Below, piece after piece: positions 7,506 to 16,144 of a stretch of DNA of 60,457 nt (positions are counted from its first letter, which is position 1; every line of letters begins with the position of its first letter). The DNA is from Hyphomicrobiales bacterium. GTDB taxonomy: Bacteria > Pseudomonadota > Alphaproteobacteria > Rhizobiales > Methyloligellaceae. A program made the position numbers and the translations under genes. Where the stretch lies: NCBI GenBank assembly GCA_028280515.1, contig JANQLP010000160.1, positions 1-60,457 of the forward strand. The letters are read 5' to 3'. The notes below the pieces were generated by a model. The model did not search any database and had not been told where the DNA came from. It saw nothing but the letters and a program-made list of their open reading frames with translations.

Positions 7506-8795
7506 CTACTGATAACGTTTCAGAAGCCGCTCTGACTGGTTCTGTGCGGAGCCCAGCGAATCCGCTGCAGACGTCTTGCCGGTCAGGGTAGCCTGAATGG
7601 CGTCGTCCAGCGCTTTGCGGACGCGGCCGGCCTGGTAGGTCGACAGCTCCGGCGTGGCGTATTTGAGCTGGTCGCGCGCCACGGCGGCGGGCGGGAACTC
7701 GGCCACATACTTCTTCAGAGCCGGAGTATCGTAGGCAGCCGGGCTTGTTCCGATGTACCCGGTCTTGATGCTCCACTCCGCCGCGCGCGCGGGCTCGGTC
7801 AGGAAACGGATCAGTTTCATGGCGGCCTTGCGCTCTTCCGGCGTGGTCTGCTTGAAGATGTAGAAGTTGCCGCCACCGGTTGGCGTGCCACGGCGCTTCT
7901 CGGCCGGGAGCATTGCGACACCGAAATCAAACTTGGCGTTCTTCTTGACCGCCGTCAGATTGCCGGTCGAGTGCCACATCATGGCCGTCCTGCCTTCCAG
8001 GAAATTCTTGCGCAGCGTACCCCATTCGATCGTGCCCTTCGGCATGATGCCATGCTTGGCGCCGAGGTCCTGCCAGTACTGAAGGGCCTGAACTGTGGCC
8101 TCCGCGTTGAAGAAGGTTTCGTTGCCTTCGCCATTCATCAGCAGCTGATCGTTCTGCATGGCGAGCGCGCCGAACATCCAGTACGGGTAACCGGTCGACG
8201 GGATCATGATCGCCCAGCGGTCAACCTTGTCGCCATCCTTCTTGACCAGCTTCTTGCCCATGGAGACCAGTTCTGCCCAGGTCGCCGGAGGCTTTTCCGG
8301 GTCGAGGCCGGCGTCGCGGAAGGCGTCTTTGTTGTAGTACATGACAATGGTCGAGCGCTGGAACGGAATGCCCCAGGTCTTGCCGCCGGTGCGGCCATTG
8401 CCCATCAGGGCGGGGTAGAAGCTGTTCAGCCACGCCTTTTCCTCGTCCGTTTCGACAATGTCGTCGAACGGTACGATGGCGTCCTGCTCGATCAGCTCAT
8501 AGATGTCGATGGAGAACATCACCGACAGCTGCGCCGGCTTGCCGGCCTTAAGGGCGGCAAGCGCCTTGATGCGGGCATCGTTGTAATTGCCGGCATAGAT
8601 CGCGTTGACCTTGATGTCCGGGTTTTCCTTCATGAAGTCGGCGACAAGGCCGTCGACAATCTTGGTCAGCGGTCCACCGACCGCGACCGGGTAATACATG
8701 GTCAGTTCGACCGCCAGTGCGGATTGCACGTAGGCGAACGTTGCGAAAAGGCCGATCGCAAGACCCCTTATCGCTCTCTTGATCCTTCTGATCAT
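7506..8795 (-). CDS. ABC transporter substrate-binding protein, UgpB type
   Basis: The 429-residue product starts at the ATG at 8795, seven bases after a strong ribosome site (GGAGGTG). A signal peptide of about 26 residues ends near SALAVE, so the mature protein acts in the periplasm. The body resembles extracellular solute-binding family 1 proteins: ELTMYYPVAVGGPLTKIVDG near the mature start, GIPFQRSTIVMYYNKDAF in the middle, and a PTGGGNFYIF segment near residue 300. It feeds the two permeases encoded downstream. Glycerol-3-phosphate or a glycerophosphodiester is a plausible ligand from the UgpB resemblance, but ligand residues were not verified. Confidence 0.87.
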   Translation of the reverse strand: MIRRIKRAIRGLAIGLFATFAYVQSALAVELTMYYPVAVGGPLTKIVDGLVADFMKENPDIKVNAIYAGNYNDARIKALAALKAGKPAQLSVMFSIDIYELIEQDAIVPFDDIVETDEEKAWLNSFYPALMGNGRTGGKTWGIPFQRSTIVMYYNKDAFRDAGLDPEKPPATWAELVSMGKKLVKKDGDKVDRWAIMIPSTGYPYWMFGALAMQNDQLLMNGEGNETFFNAEATVQALQYWQDLGAKHGIMPKGTIEWGTLRKNFLEGRTAMMWHSTGNLTAVKKNAKFDFGVAMLPAEKRRGTPTGGGNFYIFKQTTPEERKAAMKLIRFLTEPARAAEWSIKTGYIGTSPAAYDTPALKKYVAEFPPAAVARDQLKYATPELSTYQAGRVRKALDDAIQATLTGKTSAADSLGSAQNQSERLLKRYQ

Positions 8796-8904
8796 TGACA
8801 CCTCCATTTGTTGGCAGCCGCTTTCTGTGGCTTGCCGAATTGCAGAACTTGTTCGTACGGATCGCGCTGAACCCCGTTCGGGCCGTGTTGCGCCAACCCG
8901 CTTG

Positions 8905-10011
8905 TCACGCCGCGACGCTGAGCGGCTCCGCGTCAGGAACGAGTTGCCCCGATTCCGCGTCAAAGACGTGAACATCTTCGTTCGACCAGGTCAGGCCGAT
9001 ATCGTCGCCGTCGCCGAGGGCACATCGGCCCGGCACGCGGACCAGTACCTGTTGGTCCCCGCAAATCGCCTCGACGATGGTATCGGCACCGAGATAGTCG
9101 CAGGACGAAACGCGTGCGGGCACACCTTTCAGGCCGGTCTTTCCCCGGCTGCGGGCCTGGCTTGCGATCGTCAGAATGATGTGCTCGGGACGAATGCCGA
9201 GAATGCGGTTTTCGCCGCGCGTGTCCGCCACCACCATTCGGTCCGTCCCGGCCACGACCGCGCCGCCCTGTACGCTGGTGAGTGCGATGAGGTTCATGGG
9301 AGGCGTCCCGATGAAGCTCGCCGTGAACGTCGTTGCTGGTGTGTCATAGAGTTCGCCCGGAGTGCCGTTCTGTTCAATGCACCCTTCCCGCATCAGGATG
9401 ACGTGATCCGCCATGCTCATGGCCTCGGTCTGGTCGTGCGTGACATAGACGACGGTCATGCCGAGGCGCCGCTGCAGCGCGCGCAGCTCGATACGCATCT
9501 CGTGCCGCAGCTTGGCGTCGAGGTTGGACAAGGGCTCATCCATCAGGCAGATCGGGTTTTCGGCGATGATGGCCCGGGCCAGTGCGACACGCTGGCGCTG
9601 GCCGCCTGAGAGTTGTGCCGGCTTGCGTTCGAGCAATTCGGTGAGCCCGACAAGGCCGGCGACATGGTCCAGCCGTTTCGTCTGCTCCGCAGCGGAGACC
9701 TTCCGCACCTTGAGGCCGAACAAAATGTTCTCCCGCACGTTCAGATGCGGAAAGATCGCGTAGGATTGAAAAACCATGGAGACCCGGCGTTCTGCCGGTG
9801 TCGCGGCGGTCATGTCCTCGTCGTTGATGAGGACGGCGCCTTCGCTGACGTCTTCCAGGCCGGCGATCATGCGCAGTGTGGTCGACTTGCCGCAGCCGGA
9901 AGGCCCGAGCAACACCACGAAGCTGCCTTCATCTACGGTGAAGGACACATCGTCCACGGCCACCGTTCCAGGCCAGCTTTTGGTTACCCCTCTCAGCTCA
10001 ATCGCCGGCAT
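8905..10011 (-). CDS. ABC transporter ATP-binding protein, UgpC/MalK type
   Basis: The 368-residue ATPase starts at the ATG at 10011, where homology begins with MPAIELRGVTKSW. It contains Walker A (GPSGCGKST, about 36-44), the Q loop (MVFQSYAIFPHL), the signature LSGGQRQRVALARA (about 134-147), Walker B with D-loop (ICLMDEPLSNLDAKL), and a switch His in THDQTEA. The C-terminal third is the regulatory OB-fold region of the MalK/UgpC subfamily (ILGIRPEHI). It powers the importer encoded downstream. Its gene heads the transport part of the operon, 116 bp after the DeoR-type regulator gene. Confidence 0.9.
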   Translation of the reverse strand: MPAIELRGVTKSWPGTVAVDDVSFTVDEGSFVVLLGPSGCGKSTTLRMIAGLEDVSEGAVLINDEDMTAATPAERRVSMVFQSYAIFPHLNVRENILFGLKVRKVSAAEQTKRLDHVAGLVGLTELLERKPAQLSGGQRQRVALARAIIAENPICLMDEPLSNLDAKLRHEMRIELRALQRRLGMTVVYVTHDQTEAMSMADHVILMREGCIEQNGTPGELYDTPATTFTASFIGTPPMNLIALTSVQGGAVVAGTDRMVVADTRGENRILGIRPEHIILTIASQARSRGKTGLKGVPARVSSCDYLGADTIVEAICGDQQVLVRVPGRCALGDGDDIGLTWSNEDVHVFDAESGQLVPDAEPLSVAA

Positions 10012-10064
10012 CACTCCCAACCCGTTATGAAGCAAAAATGCCCTGCGACATCTAATGTCATGTT

Positions 10065-10081
10065 ATGTCAGTTTTGTTACG
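10065..10081. promoter_or_regulatory. Candidate operator half-site upstream of the transport genes
   Basis: The 17-bp stretch reads ATGTCAGTTTTGTTACG and differs at only two of its first 16 positions from the left part of the quasi-palindrome at 10987-11013 upstream of the regulator gene. An overlapping second TGTCA lies at 10056-10060. The site is 54 bp upstream of the ATPase start, a position suited to repression. Binding by the adjacent DeoR-type regulator is inferred. Confidence 0.5.
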
Positions 10082-10127
10082 TTTTATACACAAAATGACG
10101 AGCGTACCTGCTGCGGGCGGCCTCCGG

Positions 10128-10925
10128 TCATTCCGGAACATGGAGCGTGACGCCTTCGCGCGCGAGCATGCCTGCGAACGGTTCGGGCGGGCGCCGATCG
10201 GTGAAAACGGCATCGATTTCAGAGGCATGCCCGACCCTTATGGCAGCGTCCGACCCGAATTTGCTGTGATCGAGCGCCACGAACTTCCGGCGGGATATTC
10301 CCATCGCCGCCTTCGAAACCCCGATATCCCTGTAGTCGTAATCCAGCAGCTCGCCCTCGGTGTCGATACTCCCAATGCCGAAAATGCCGTAGCCGACACG
10401 AAAGCGCTCGAGGAACTCGCGTGTGGCCTCGCCCGTGGTCGCGTGATCATTGTGCCGCAACAGGCCGCCGGCAAGAATGACCTGGAAAGAGCCGCGCCGG
10501 CTCAACATGGAGGCGACAGTGAGATGGTTTGTGACGACTGTCAGGCTTTGATGGCCAAGCAAGGCTTCGGCGACCGCCTCCATCGTGGTCCCGATGTCGA
10601 TGAAGATCGTTGCACGCTCGGGAATTTGCGCCGCCACAAGGCCACCGATGACCCGTTTCTCTGCCGGGCACCGGCTGCGTCTCCCGCCATAATCCATGAC
10701 TGAAAGAGCGCGGGGCAGACCGGCGCCACCATGATAGCGGGCAACAAGACCACGGCGCTCGAGTTGCTTGATATCGCGCCGCACCGTTTGCTCGGAAACA
10801 CGAAATGCCTTGGCCAGTTGATCGATGGCGACGAAACCCTGTTGCCGCACGCGTTCCAGGATCTCGGTCTGTCGGCCTTGCAGCCCGGGGTTCGAGGTCT
10901 CCTCCAGCTCCAGGGCATCGCTCAT
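10128..10925 (-). CDS. DeoR family transcriptional regulator (GlpR-like)
   Basis: The 265-residue product is taken from the ATG at 10925, preceded by a GGAGCGG ribosome site; an ATG four codons earlier is the alternative. An N-terminal winged helix-turn-helix (about residues 18-72) carries the DeoR signature VSEQTVRRDIKQLERRGL. The rest is the DeoR sensor domain, which has a phosphosugar-isomerase-like fold and usually binds a phosphorylated sugar or glycerol phosphate: IDIGTTMEAVAEALL, then VVTNHLTVA, then FVALDHSKFG. It is transcribed toward the transport operon and probably controls it and itself through the shared operator motif. Whether it represses or activates is not shown. Confidence 0.88.
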   Translation of the reverse strand: MSDALELEETSNPGLQGRQTEILERVRQQGFVAIDQLAKAFRVSEQTVRRDIKQLERRGLVARYHGGAGLPRALSVMDYGGRRSRCPAEKRVIGGLVAAQIPERATIFIDIGTTMEAVAEALLGHQSLTVVTNHLTVASMLSRRGSFQVILAGGLLRHNDHATTGEATREFLERFRVGYGIFGIGSIDTEGELLDYDYRDIGVSKAAMGISRRKFVALDHSKFGSDAAIRVGHASEIDAVFTDRRPPEPFAGMLAREGVTLHVPE

Positions 10926-10986
10926 GTGCCGCTCCATCCTTGCCCGACCAGCGGGTTGCTGGTGTGTTGCTTTCTCTCAGACGCAA

Positions 10987-11013
10987 ATGTCAAATTTGTT
11001 ACAATTCTGACAT
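10987..11013. promoter_or_regulatory. Quasi-palindromic candidate operator upstream of the DeoR-type gene
   Basis: The 27-bp site begins ATGTCAAATTTG and ends CAATTCTGACAT, with outer ATGTCA/TGACAT arms perfectly inverted and most inner positions symmetric around TTAC. It lies about 62 bp upstream of the regulator start. Its left half recurs at 10065-10081 upstream of the ATPase gene. The arrangement suggests autoregulation by the DeoR-type protein. Confidence 0.6.
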
Positions 11014-11419
11014 TGCGTGATCGAAAACGCAAAAAGCGACTCTCCTGATTTTGATCCGCTGCTCCGGCATTCAGGCTCTCGAACGCTCAGCGGGCTTGCT
11101 TTCTTTCGTCTTTATTGAACCTTTTGTCGCAAACATAAGACTGAAGACATGAGCCGGTATGCGGAGGTACATCGTACAAATGCATGGGTTGTTTTCGCGG
11201 GGTCTTCACTCCAGTGACACGTGAGTCTGTCATCTAGAATCGCTTCACGGCACTGTTATATGGAAAGGGACGGGAAAACCCCCATATGTACGTACGACCG
11301 ACGGTTCCATCTGCGCACCTCCCATGCCATTCGCGAAGTGCGCGCGAACCTTGACCATACCGAGGCGCTGACCTGGGAGCCGGTGCACATCCGCCGGGCA
11401 GACTGAGGAGACTTGTCAA
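11014..11419. other. Intergenic region before the small secreted protein gene
   Basis: This stretch separates the minus-strand regulator from a plus-strand secreted-protein gene. A GTG-started 61-codon frame at 11221-11406 has no ribosome site and no recognisable content, so it is not called. A ribosome site (GAGGAG) lies at 11406-11411 before the gene at 11420. No other structure was recognised. Confidence 0.4.
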
Positions 11420-11818
11420 ATGCGGTTCATTCCTGCGGTAGCATTGGCGCTGGTACTTGGGTTAGGTGCTGCAAGCAGTGCAGCCGAGGCCGCGTCGATC
11501 CTCGGATCCTGGAGCGGGCGTGGCACAGTCAAGCTCAACACCGGTCAGGTTGAACCGGTGAGTTGCCGGGTGCGTTATGAGAAAGGCGACAGCGCCGGCC
11601 GGACGTTCACACTCAACGCCACGTGCGCGGCGGCTGCCGGAACGTTTTCCATCTACGGCCGGATTTCGCAACGTGGCGCAACCAGCTATCGCGGCGTCCT
11701 GTTCTCCGAACAATCCACCATGGCCGGAAACGTCGATATTACACTTCGTGGCAACAGCCATACCGCCCGCGTGCGCAACGACCGGGGCACCGGCCAGGTG
11801 ACACTCCGCCGGCGCTAA
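11420..11818 (+). CDS. Small secreted protein, paralogue of the one at 50301-50693
   Basis: This 132-residue protein starts at an ATG 8 bases after GAGGAG. A signal peptide of about 24 residues ends near AAEA, predicting periplasmic or extracellular location. The mature part begins SILGSWSGRGTVKLNTG and continues with paired Cys (in SCRVRY and NATCAAAAGTF), SIYGRIS and LFSEQS, ending in VTLRRR. The same pattern recurs in the 130-residue protein encoded at 50301-50693, including both Cys and the SEQ and VTL elements. The two Cys may form a disulfide. Function is unknown. The repeated GxWxGxGxVKL start suggests a small beta-barrel or beta-sandwich. Confidence 0.8.
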   Translation: MRFIPAVALALVLGLGAASSAAEAASILGSWSGRGTVKLNTGQVEPVSCRVRYEKGDSAGRTFTLNATCAAAAGTFSIYGRISQRGATSYRGVLFSEQSTMAGNVDITLRGNSHTARVRNDRGTGQVTLRRR

Positions 11819-11940
11819 GTCGAAAGCCGAGTTACAAGCCAAACTTGATGATATTCGGACCTTGGTCCTGCGCTTTGCGTTCGAGCGCGCACTGTCGGGT
11901 CGCCTGCGCGCGAACCAGGGCAAGGTAGAATTCGCTGATG

Positions 11941-13053
11941 TTACGCGACGGCCGCGCGCAGTCCGACATTGCGCTTGACGGACTGGGCGGCAAGCGCCAC
12001 CGGTTCGAAAGCCTTCACCAGTGCCAGTTCCAGCTTGCCCTCCATGTCGAGCAGGATCTGGTATGCCTCCCTGGCCGGCAGCGCCTCCTTGTAAGAGCGT
12101 TTGTCGATCAGGGCGGAGAAGATGTCGACGATGGTCATGATCCGCACCGGATCGCTTATGTCGCTGCCCGAAATGCCGTCGGGATAGCCGCTTCCGTCGA
12201 GTAATTCGTGATGATGGCGCGCAATATCGACCACTTCATCGCTGAAATGGGCGTCATCCAGCAGTATCTCCGCGCCCTGCGCCGCGTGAGTGCGGATCTG
12301 TTTAATCTCCTTTGCGCTCAGCTTGCCGGGTTTGTCCAGCAGCGCAATCGGCATCTTGACCTTGCCGACGTCGTGCATCAGCGCGCCAATGCTGATGCGC
12401 TGCACGTCGGAGTCGCAGAACCCAAGATGCATGGCAAACGCCGCGGCAAGTCCGGAAACCGTCATGCAATGTCGGTATGTGTAGCTGTTGTGCTGCTTGA
12501 CCGCATCCAGCCACAAGGCAATTGAACTCTCTTTCAGGCTCTCGGCGAGCAGTTCGCTGGCACTGACCACCTGCGCGCGCGGCAATGGCTGGCCGGAGGC
12601 GACCGTCTCGTAGAAGATGTCATGCAGCGAGCTGACTTCTTCGGTCGCATTGACGACAAACTCGGGAACTTCTGTTTCTACGCCGGCGGCACCGATTCCC
12701 TGAGCCTGGGCGCGCATGGTGATCAGTTTGATCGCCTCGTTCCGCCGCGGCATCGCGGGAAAGGTGAACGCGGCACCAAGCGCATCGGCCTGATAGGGTT
12801 CCGCGCGCGAGGTTCCGCGAATGACGAACACCTTCGCCAGACCGCGATTCTCGTCTCCGAATTTGTCCTTGAACTGCTTGATGCTCTGCTGATCGGTGAG
12901 GTCGACATCGACAACGATCGGGGAAAGCGCATGCACGCGGGTCGGACAGTAGTCTTCCAGGGCCATGAGCCGCATAGGCAGCCACTGACCGAGGCGCTTC
13001 GCGGCTGGCTCCGACCGCTTTGGGTCATCCGATAGATACAGAAATGTCATCAC
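11941..13053 (-). CDS. HD-GYP domain protein, probable c-di-GMP phosphodiesterase
   Basis: The 370-residue protein has an N-terminal region (about 1-115) that looks like a degenerate receiver domain (FLYLSDDP, IVVDVDL, VFVIRG), without a clear phosphorylation site. The C-terminal HD-GYP domain (about 185-345) is intact: His195 in YRHCMTVSGL, the HD pair in LMHDVGKVKMP (227-228), HHHELLDGSGYP (280-291) and Asp310 in TIVDIFSAL. This domain hydrolyses c-di-GMP, so the protein probably lowers second-messenger levels. It pairs functionally with the diguanylate cyclase encoded at 52635-53717. It appears to be a single-gene unit. Confidence 0.88.
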   Translation of the reverse strand: MMTFLYLSDDPKRSEPAAKRLGQWLPMRLMALEDYCPTRVHALSPIVVDVDLTDQQSIKQFKDKFGDENRGLAKVFVIRGTSRAEPYQADALGAAFTFPAMPRRNEAIKLITMRAQAQGIGAAGVETEVPEFVVNATEEVSSLHDIFYETVASGQPLPRAQVVSASELLAESLKESSIALWLDAVKQHNSYTYRHCMTVSGLAAAFAMHLGFCDSDVQRISIGALMHDVGKVKMPIALLDKPGKLSAKEIKQIRTHAAQGAEILLDDAHFSDEVVDIARHHHELLDGSGYPDGISGSDISDPVRIMTIVDIFSALIDKRSYKEALPAREAYQILLDMEGKLELALVKAFEPVALAAQSVKRNVGLRAAVA

Positions 13054-13371
13054 GCAACGTCACCGGATTGTTGAACGGCCCAATGTACACCGGTCCATGG
13101 TTACAAGATTCTTCTAATATTCCGTTTTGCTGCATGTCTAATTTTTCGTTGCATTTGAGGGAAACCGCGAAAAACCTCAACAGTCTGAAAGTATGGATGG
13201 TTCTCGCCCGACGAGAGTACTCCGGCTGCCGAATCCTGTTACGCGGCGCCGAATCGGCCAGCCGTTAAGAACGTTCCGTTACGGTTCGCTAACGCTGATG
13301 CTTGTTGGAATTGGTCTACGGCGTGCGAGGTATGTGCCCTTCCCGCCCCCGAGCCGCCCGTCATACGGCCA
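13054..13371. other. Gap between two minus-strand genes
   Basis: No gene or clear regulatory structure was recognised. The region includes the upstream side of the HD-GYP gene, with AT-rich stretches near 13110-13150 that could hold its promoter. Confidence 0.4.
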
Positions 13372-13932
13372 TCAGGCTGCCGCGCTCTGCCACTTCTGGA
13401 ACTGCTCGCTCAGGTTCTGGAACCGTTGCAGCGCTTGAGGCGTCGCAATCGGGTCTGCGAACTGGTTAATGGCGTCGTCAAGCGCGTCCCAATCCTCCTC
13501 CGTCAACCATCGTTCCGCCGCCGGGAAGAAGTACTTTTCCTCCATGTCGATGTGGTGGCGCTCGCGCTCGATGAAGGACCGCGCGGCGAGAATGAATGTG
13601 GACCGGGTCATCGGGCTCGGATCGGTCATGAGATCCGCCGTTGTGCGCGAAAAGGCATGCAGTTCGCTCGACAGCTTGTCGTGCTCTTCCTCCAGTCCGA
13701 AGAATTCGCCGTCAAGGCCTTGCGCGCGCTCACGCAACCGACGCAGCACGAGGTCTTCCTTGGGATGATGGTGCATGTCCGGGAAGCTGCGGAAGTAGTC
13801 GACGATCTCGACGATCAGTTGAAGATCGGGTTCGCCGGTCTTTTCCAGCAGGTCGACCTGACGTTCGAGGAGATCGAGAAGAAACGAAATACTGCGGTGC
13901 TCATTGCGCAGCACGGTCATGGTCTGGCTCAC
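13372..13932 (-). CDS. Hemerythrin HHE cation-binding domain protein
   Basis: This 186-residue helical protein carries the HHE/hemerythrin metal ligands in order: His12 in NEHRSI, His54-56 and Glu59 in MHHHPKED, His84 in EEEHDKL, and His126-127 with Glu131/132 in RHHIDMEEKYFFP. These residues bind a diiron centre in cytosolic proteins that sense or store oxygen or NO, or that help repair iron centres. Length is normal. The neighbouring CBS-domain gene at 14058 lies on the same strand about 125 bp upstream. A role in oxygen or nitrosative response is inferred from the family. Confidence 0.87.
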   Translation of the reverse strand: MSQTMTVLRNEHRSISFLLDLLERQVDLLEKTGEPDLQLIVEIVDYFRSFPDMHHHPKEDLVLRRLRERAQGLDGEFFGLEEEHDKLSSELHAFSRTTADLMTDPSPMTRSTFILAARSFIERERHHIDMEEKYFFPAAERWLTEEDWDALDDAINQFADPIATPQALQRFQNLSEQFQKWQSAAA

Positions 13933-14057
13933 GGTATCCTCCCTTGTCCCTTGCAGTTTTTTGGAGTCAGGACACCACCGGGCCGCAGGCGTTGACCAGT
14001 CCGCCTATCGACGCTGCGACAAATTGGAGCGACCGTGGCGCACCTTGGCGTTGCGCC

Positions 14058-14507
14058 CTATTTGCGGGCGTTGCCCTTCAGCTCTTCAATGGCCGTTTTC
14101 TGGTCGGCGATGATTCGTTTGACCAGGTCGCCAATCGAAACCATGCCGGCCAGTTGATTGTCCTCGACAACCGGGAGGTGACGGACATGTTTCTCCGTCA
14201 TGATTTTCAGGCACTCTGTGACGGTTTCATCCGGCGAAACGCAGATGACGTCCGCCGTCATGATGTCGCGTACCGGCGTCTCCGGTGATGTCTTGCCCTT
14301 CAGGATCACATTGCGCGTGTAGTCCCGCTCGGTGATGATGCCGACGATCCTTTCATCCTCCACGACAAGCAGCCCGCCACAGTCCTTGATCGACATTTTC
14401 GTAACGGCATTGAACACCGAGTCGTCCGGGTCGATGTCCCAAACCTCACTGCCCTTCTCGTCAAGCAGCTCGCGAATTGTCGTCGGCGTGTCGGATGCGG
14501 TGCCCAT
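14058..14507 (-). CDS. CBS domain pair protein
   Basis: This 149-residue protein is made almost entirely of two CBS domains, roughly residues 10-72 and 78-140. Typical motifs are GGLLVVEDERIVGIITERDYTR in the first (in part) and VRHLPVVEDNQLAGMVSIGDLV in the second. CBS pairs bind adenine nucleotides such as AMP or ATP and act as energy sensors. As a stand-alone module it probably acts by binding a partner protein. The downstream hemerythrin-type gene lies on the same strand and could be co-transcribed. Confidence 0.88.
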   Translation of the reverse strand: MGTASDTPTTIRELLDEKGSEVWDIDPDDSVFNAVTKMSIKDCGGLLVVEDERIVGIITERDYTRNVILKGKTSPETPVRDIMTADVICVSPDETVTECLKIMTEKHVRHLPVVEDNQLAGMVSIGDLVKRIIADQKTAIEELKGNARK

Positions 14508-14747
14508 ATCTCATCTCCCCCATCACCGATGAAAACACTCACCACGCGGCCTTGCTTGGCCAGCACAACAGTATAGGCGGCAAAACGGGTCGCGCACGAG
14601 GTTCATGCGGAAGCCGCGACCATCGGACGCTTGCGCTCAAGAACACACTTTTTTTCGTCGGTGGCGGAAATGTGTGTTGGCTCTCAACCCGAAGCTTGGA
14701 CGTGATAAGAGGATGCTGCGATGCGCGACAAAAAAGGAGAACGCCAA

Positions 14748-15158
14748 ATGACGCCCCGCGACCTGACGCTGAACCTTCCGGAAACCGTCGAGGAAATCCG
14801 TGGTCTTTTTGAACGTTACGAGAAAGCCCTTGAAGACAAAGACGTCGATGTCCTGGACGACACGTTCTGGCGCAGCCCGCACACCATTCGTTACGCCCTG
14901 CATGAGAACGGATACGGCTTTGACGAGATACACAAACACCGGGTTGGCCGGCCGGCCGGGCCCGGCATCAAGGAGAGGCGGCTGCGGCTGGAAATCCTGA
15001 CGCTGGGCCGTGACTTCGCCACCGTGAATCTGGAGTTCAAGGTGCGTGGTCAGGACATGGTTGGCCGGCAGAGCCAGACATGGGTCCGTTTTCCGGATGA
15101 GGGATGGAAGGTCGTCGCGGCGCACGTCTCGACGGTGAACGCGGAACCTCTCTGGTAG
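14748..15158 (+). CDS. AtzH/HpxZ-like NTF2-fold protein (DUF3225)
   Basis: The 136-residue protein starts at the ATG at 14748, preceded by AAGGAG at a good distance; an in-frame ATG nine codons earlier is less likely. It matches the AtzH-like/HpxZ family: FERYEKALEDKDVDVLDDTF, then WRSPHTIRYALHENGYG, then GRDFATVNLEF and GRQSQTWVRF, ending EGWKVVAAHVS. Family members have an NTF2-like cone fold and sit beside amidohydrolases in oxalurate or triazine breakdown. No amidase is nearby, so the local function is unclear. It faces the CBS gene divergently. Confidence 0.8.
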   Translation: MTPRDLTLNLPETVEEIRGLFERYEKALEDKDVDVLDDTFWRSPHTIRYALHENGYGFDEIHKHRVGRPAGPGIKERRLRLEILTLGRDFATVNLEFKVRGQDMVGRQSQTWVRFPDEGWKVVAAHVSTVNAEPLW

Positions 15159-15300
15159 TGGCTGCAGACCCAATGCGACTGGGAGGCGGTAACGCGGTTT
15201 CAGACGCCCCTGCGCATCACGGCGCTTGCGTCAGTATGTTCGAAGCCGCACGCTGTGTTATCGCGAGTCATCAGGGATTTACGAAGGGCGTCGAGGTTTT

Positions 15301-16125
15301 GTGAAACTCATCCGCGCTTATAAGGAAGCGTTCCTGCGCCTTTATGGCGACCTGGGGCTCGACCTCGCGGCCGCGGTCACGTTTTCCGCGGTCCTCGCTC
15401 TGTTCCCGTTTCTGATCTTTGTCACCGCTCTTGCTGCCTTCCTCGGCGGGGCGGACGCGGCCGAGCGGGCGGTCGCGCAGTTGTTTCAAACCCTTCCGCA
15501 CGAGGTTGCCGATGCGTTCGCGCCGGCGGTGCGCAGTGTGCTCGGACAGACCCGGGGCGACATCCTTACCCTGGGCTTTGCCCTCGCCCTTTTCATTTCT
15601 TCAAGCGGCGTGGAGAGCCTGCGCACCGCGCTTAATCGCGCCTACCGGGTTGAGGAGGACCGTTCCTTCTGGCGGCGCCGGCTTCAGAGCTTCGGTTTCG
15701 TTATCGGCGGCGCTGCCGCCATGCTGATCGTCGGGTTCGCGATCATCCTCGCACCGGCCATCCAGGCCTTCGCCGGGGACCATTTCGAACGGCTTGGCCC
15801 CGTCATCGGCTTGCTTGATCAGTTGCGCCTGCTGATCGGAACGCTCGCATTGTTCATCATGCTGTTTGCCATGCATTTCTGGCTGCCCGCCGGCCATCGG
15901 CGCCTGCTCGACATCTGGCCAGGCATTCTTCACACGGTTGCGCTCTGGTTGATCGCCGGCGTCTCCTACTCGACCTATCTCGCCCATTACAATTACTACG
16001 CCAGCATGTATGCGGGTCTCGCGAACATCATGATCGCGTTGTTCTTCTTCTATATCTCGGCTGTCATCTTTGTGTTCGGCGCTGAGTTGAACCGAGCCTT
16101 CATCGAGGAGCGGAACGGCCGCTGA
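15301..16125 (+). CDS. YihY/virulence factor BrkB family inner-membrane protein
   Basis: The 274-residue product is read from a GTG at 15301 preceded by GAGG; the frame stays open further upstream but without a ribosome site. It has about six membrane helices. Family features are the N-terminal DLAAAVTFSAVLALFPFLIF, the segment ISSSGVESLRTALNRAY near residue 105, and the C-terminal ANIMIALFFFYISAVIFVFGAELN. The family was once misnamed RNase BN. Its molecular role is not settled and it is thought to be an envelope protein. Confidence 0.85.
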   Translation: MKLIRAYKEAFLRLYGDLGLDLAAAVTFSAVLALFPFLIFVTALAAFLGGADAAERAVAQLFQTLPHEVADAFAPAVRSVLGQTRGDILTLGFALALFISSSGVESLRTALNRAYRVEEDRSFWRRRLQSFGFVIGGAAAMLIVGFAIILAPAIQAFAGDHFERLGPVIGLLDQLRLLIGTLALFIMLFAMHFWLPAGHRRLLDIWPGILHTVALWLIAGVSYSTYLAHYNYYASMYAGLANIMIALFFFYISAVIFVFGAELNRAFIEERNGR

Positions 16126-16144
16126 CGGTTGGTCTTCGGGTTGA

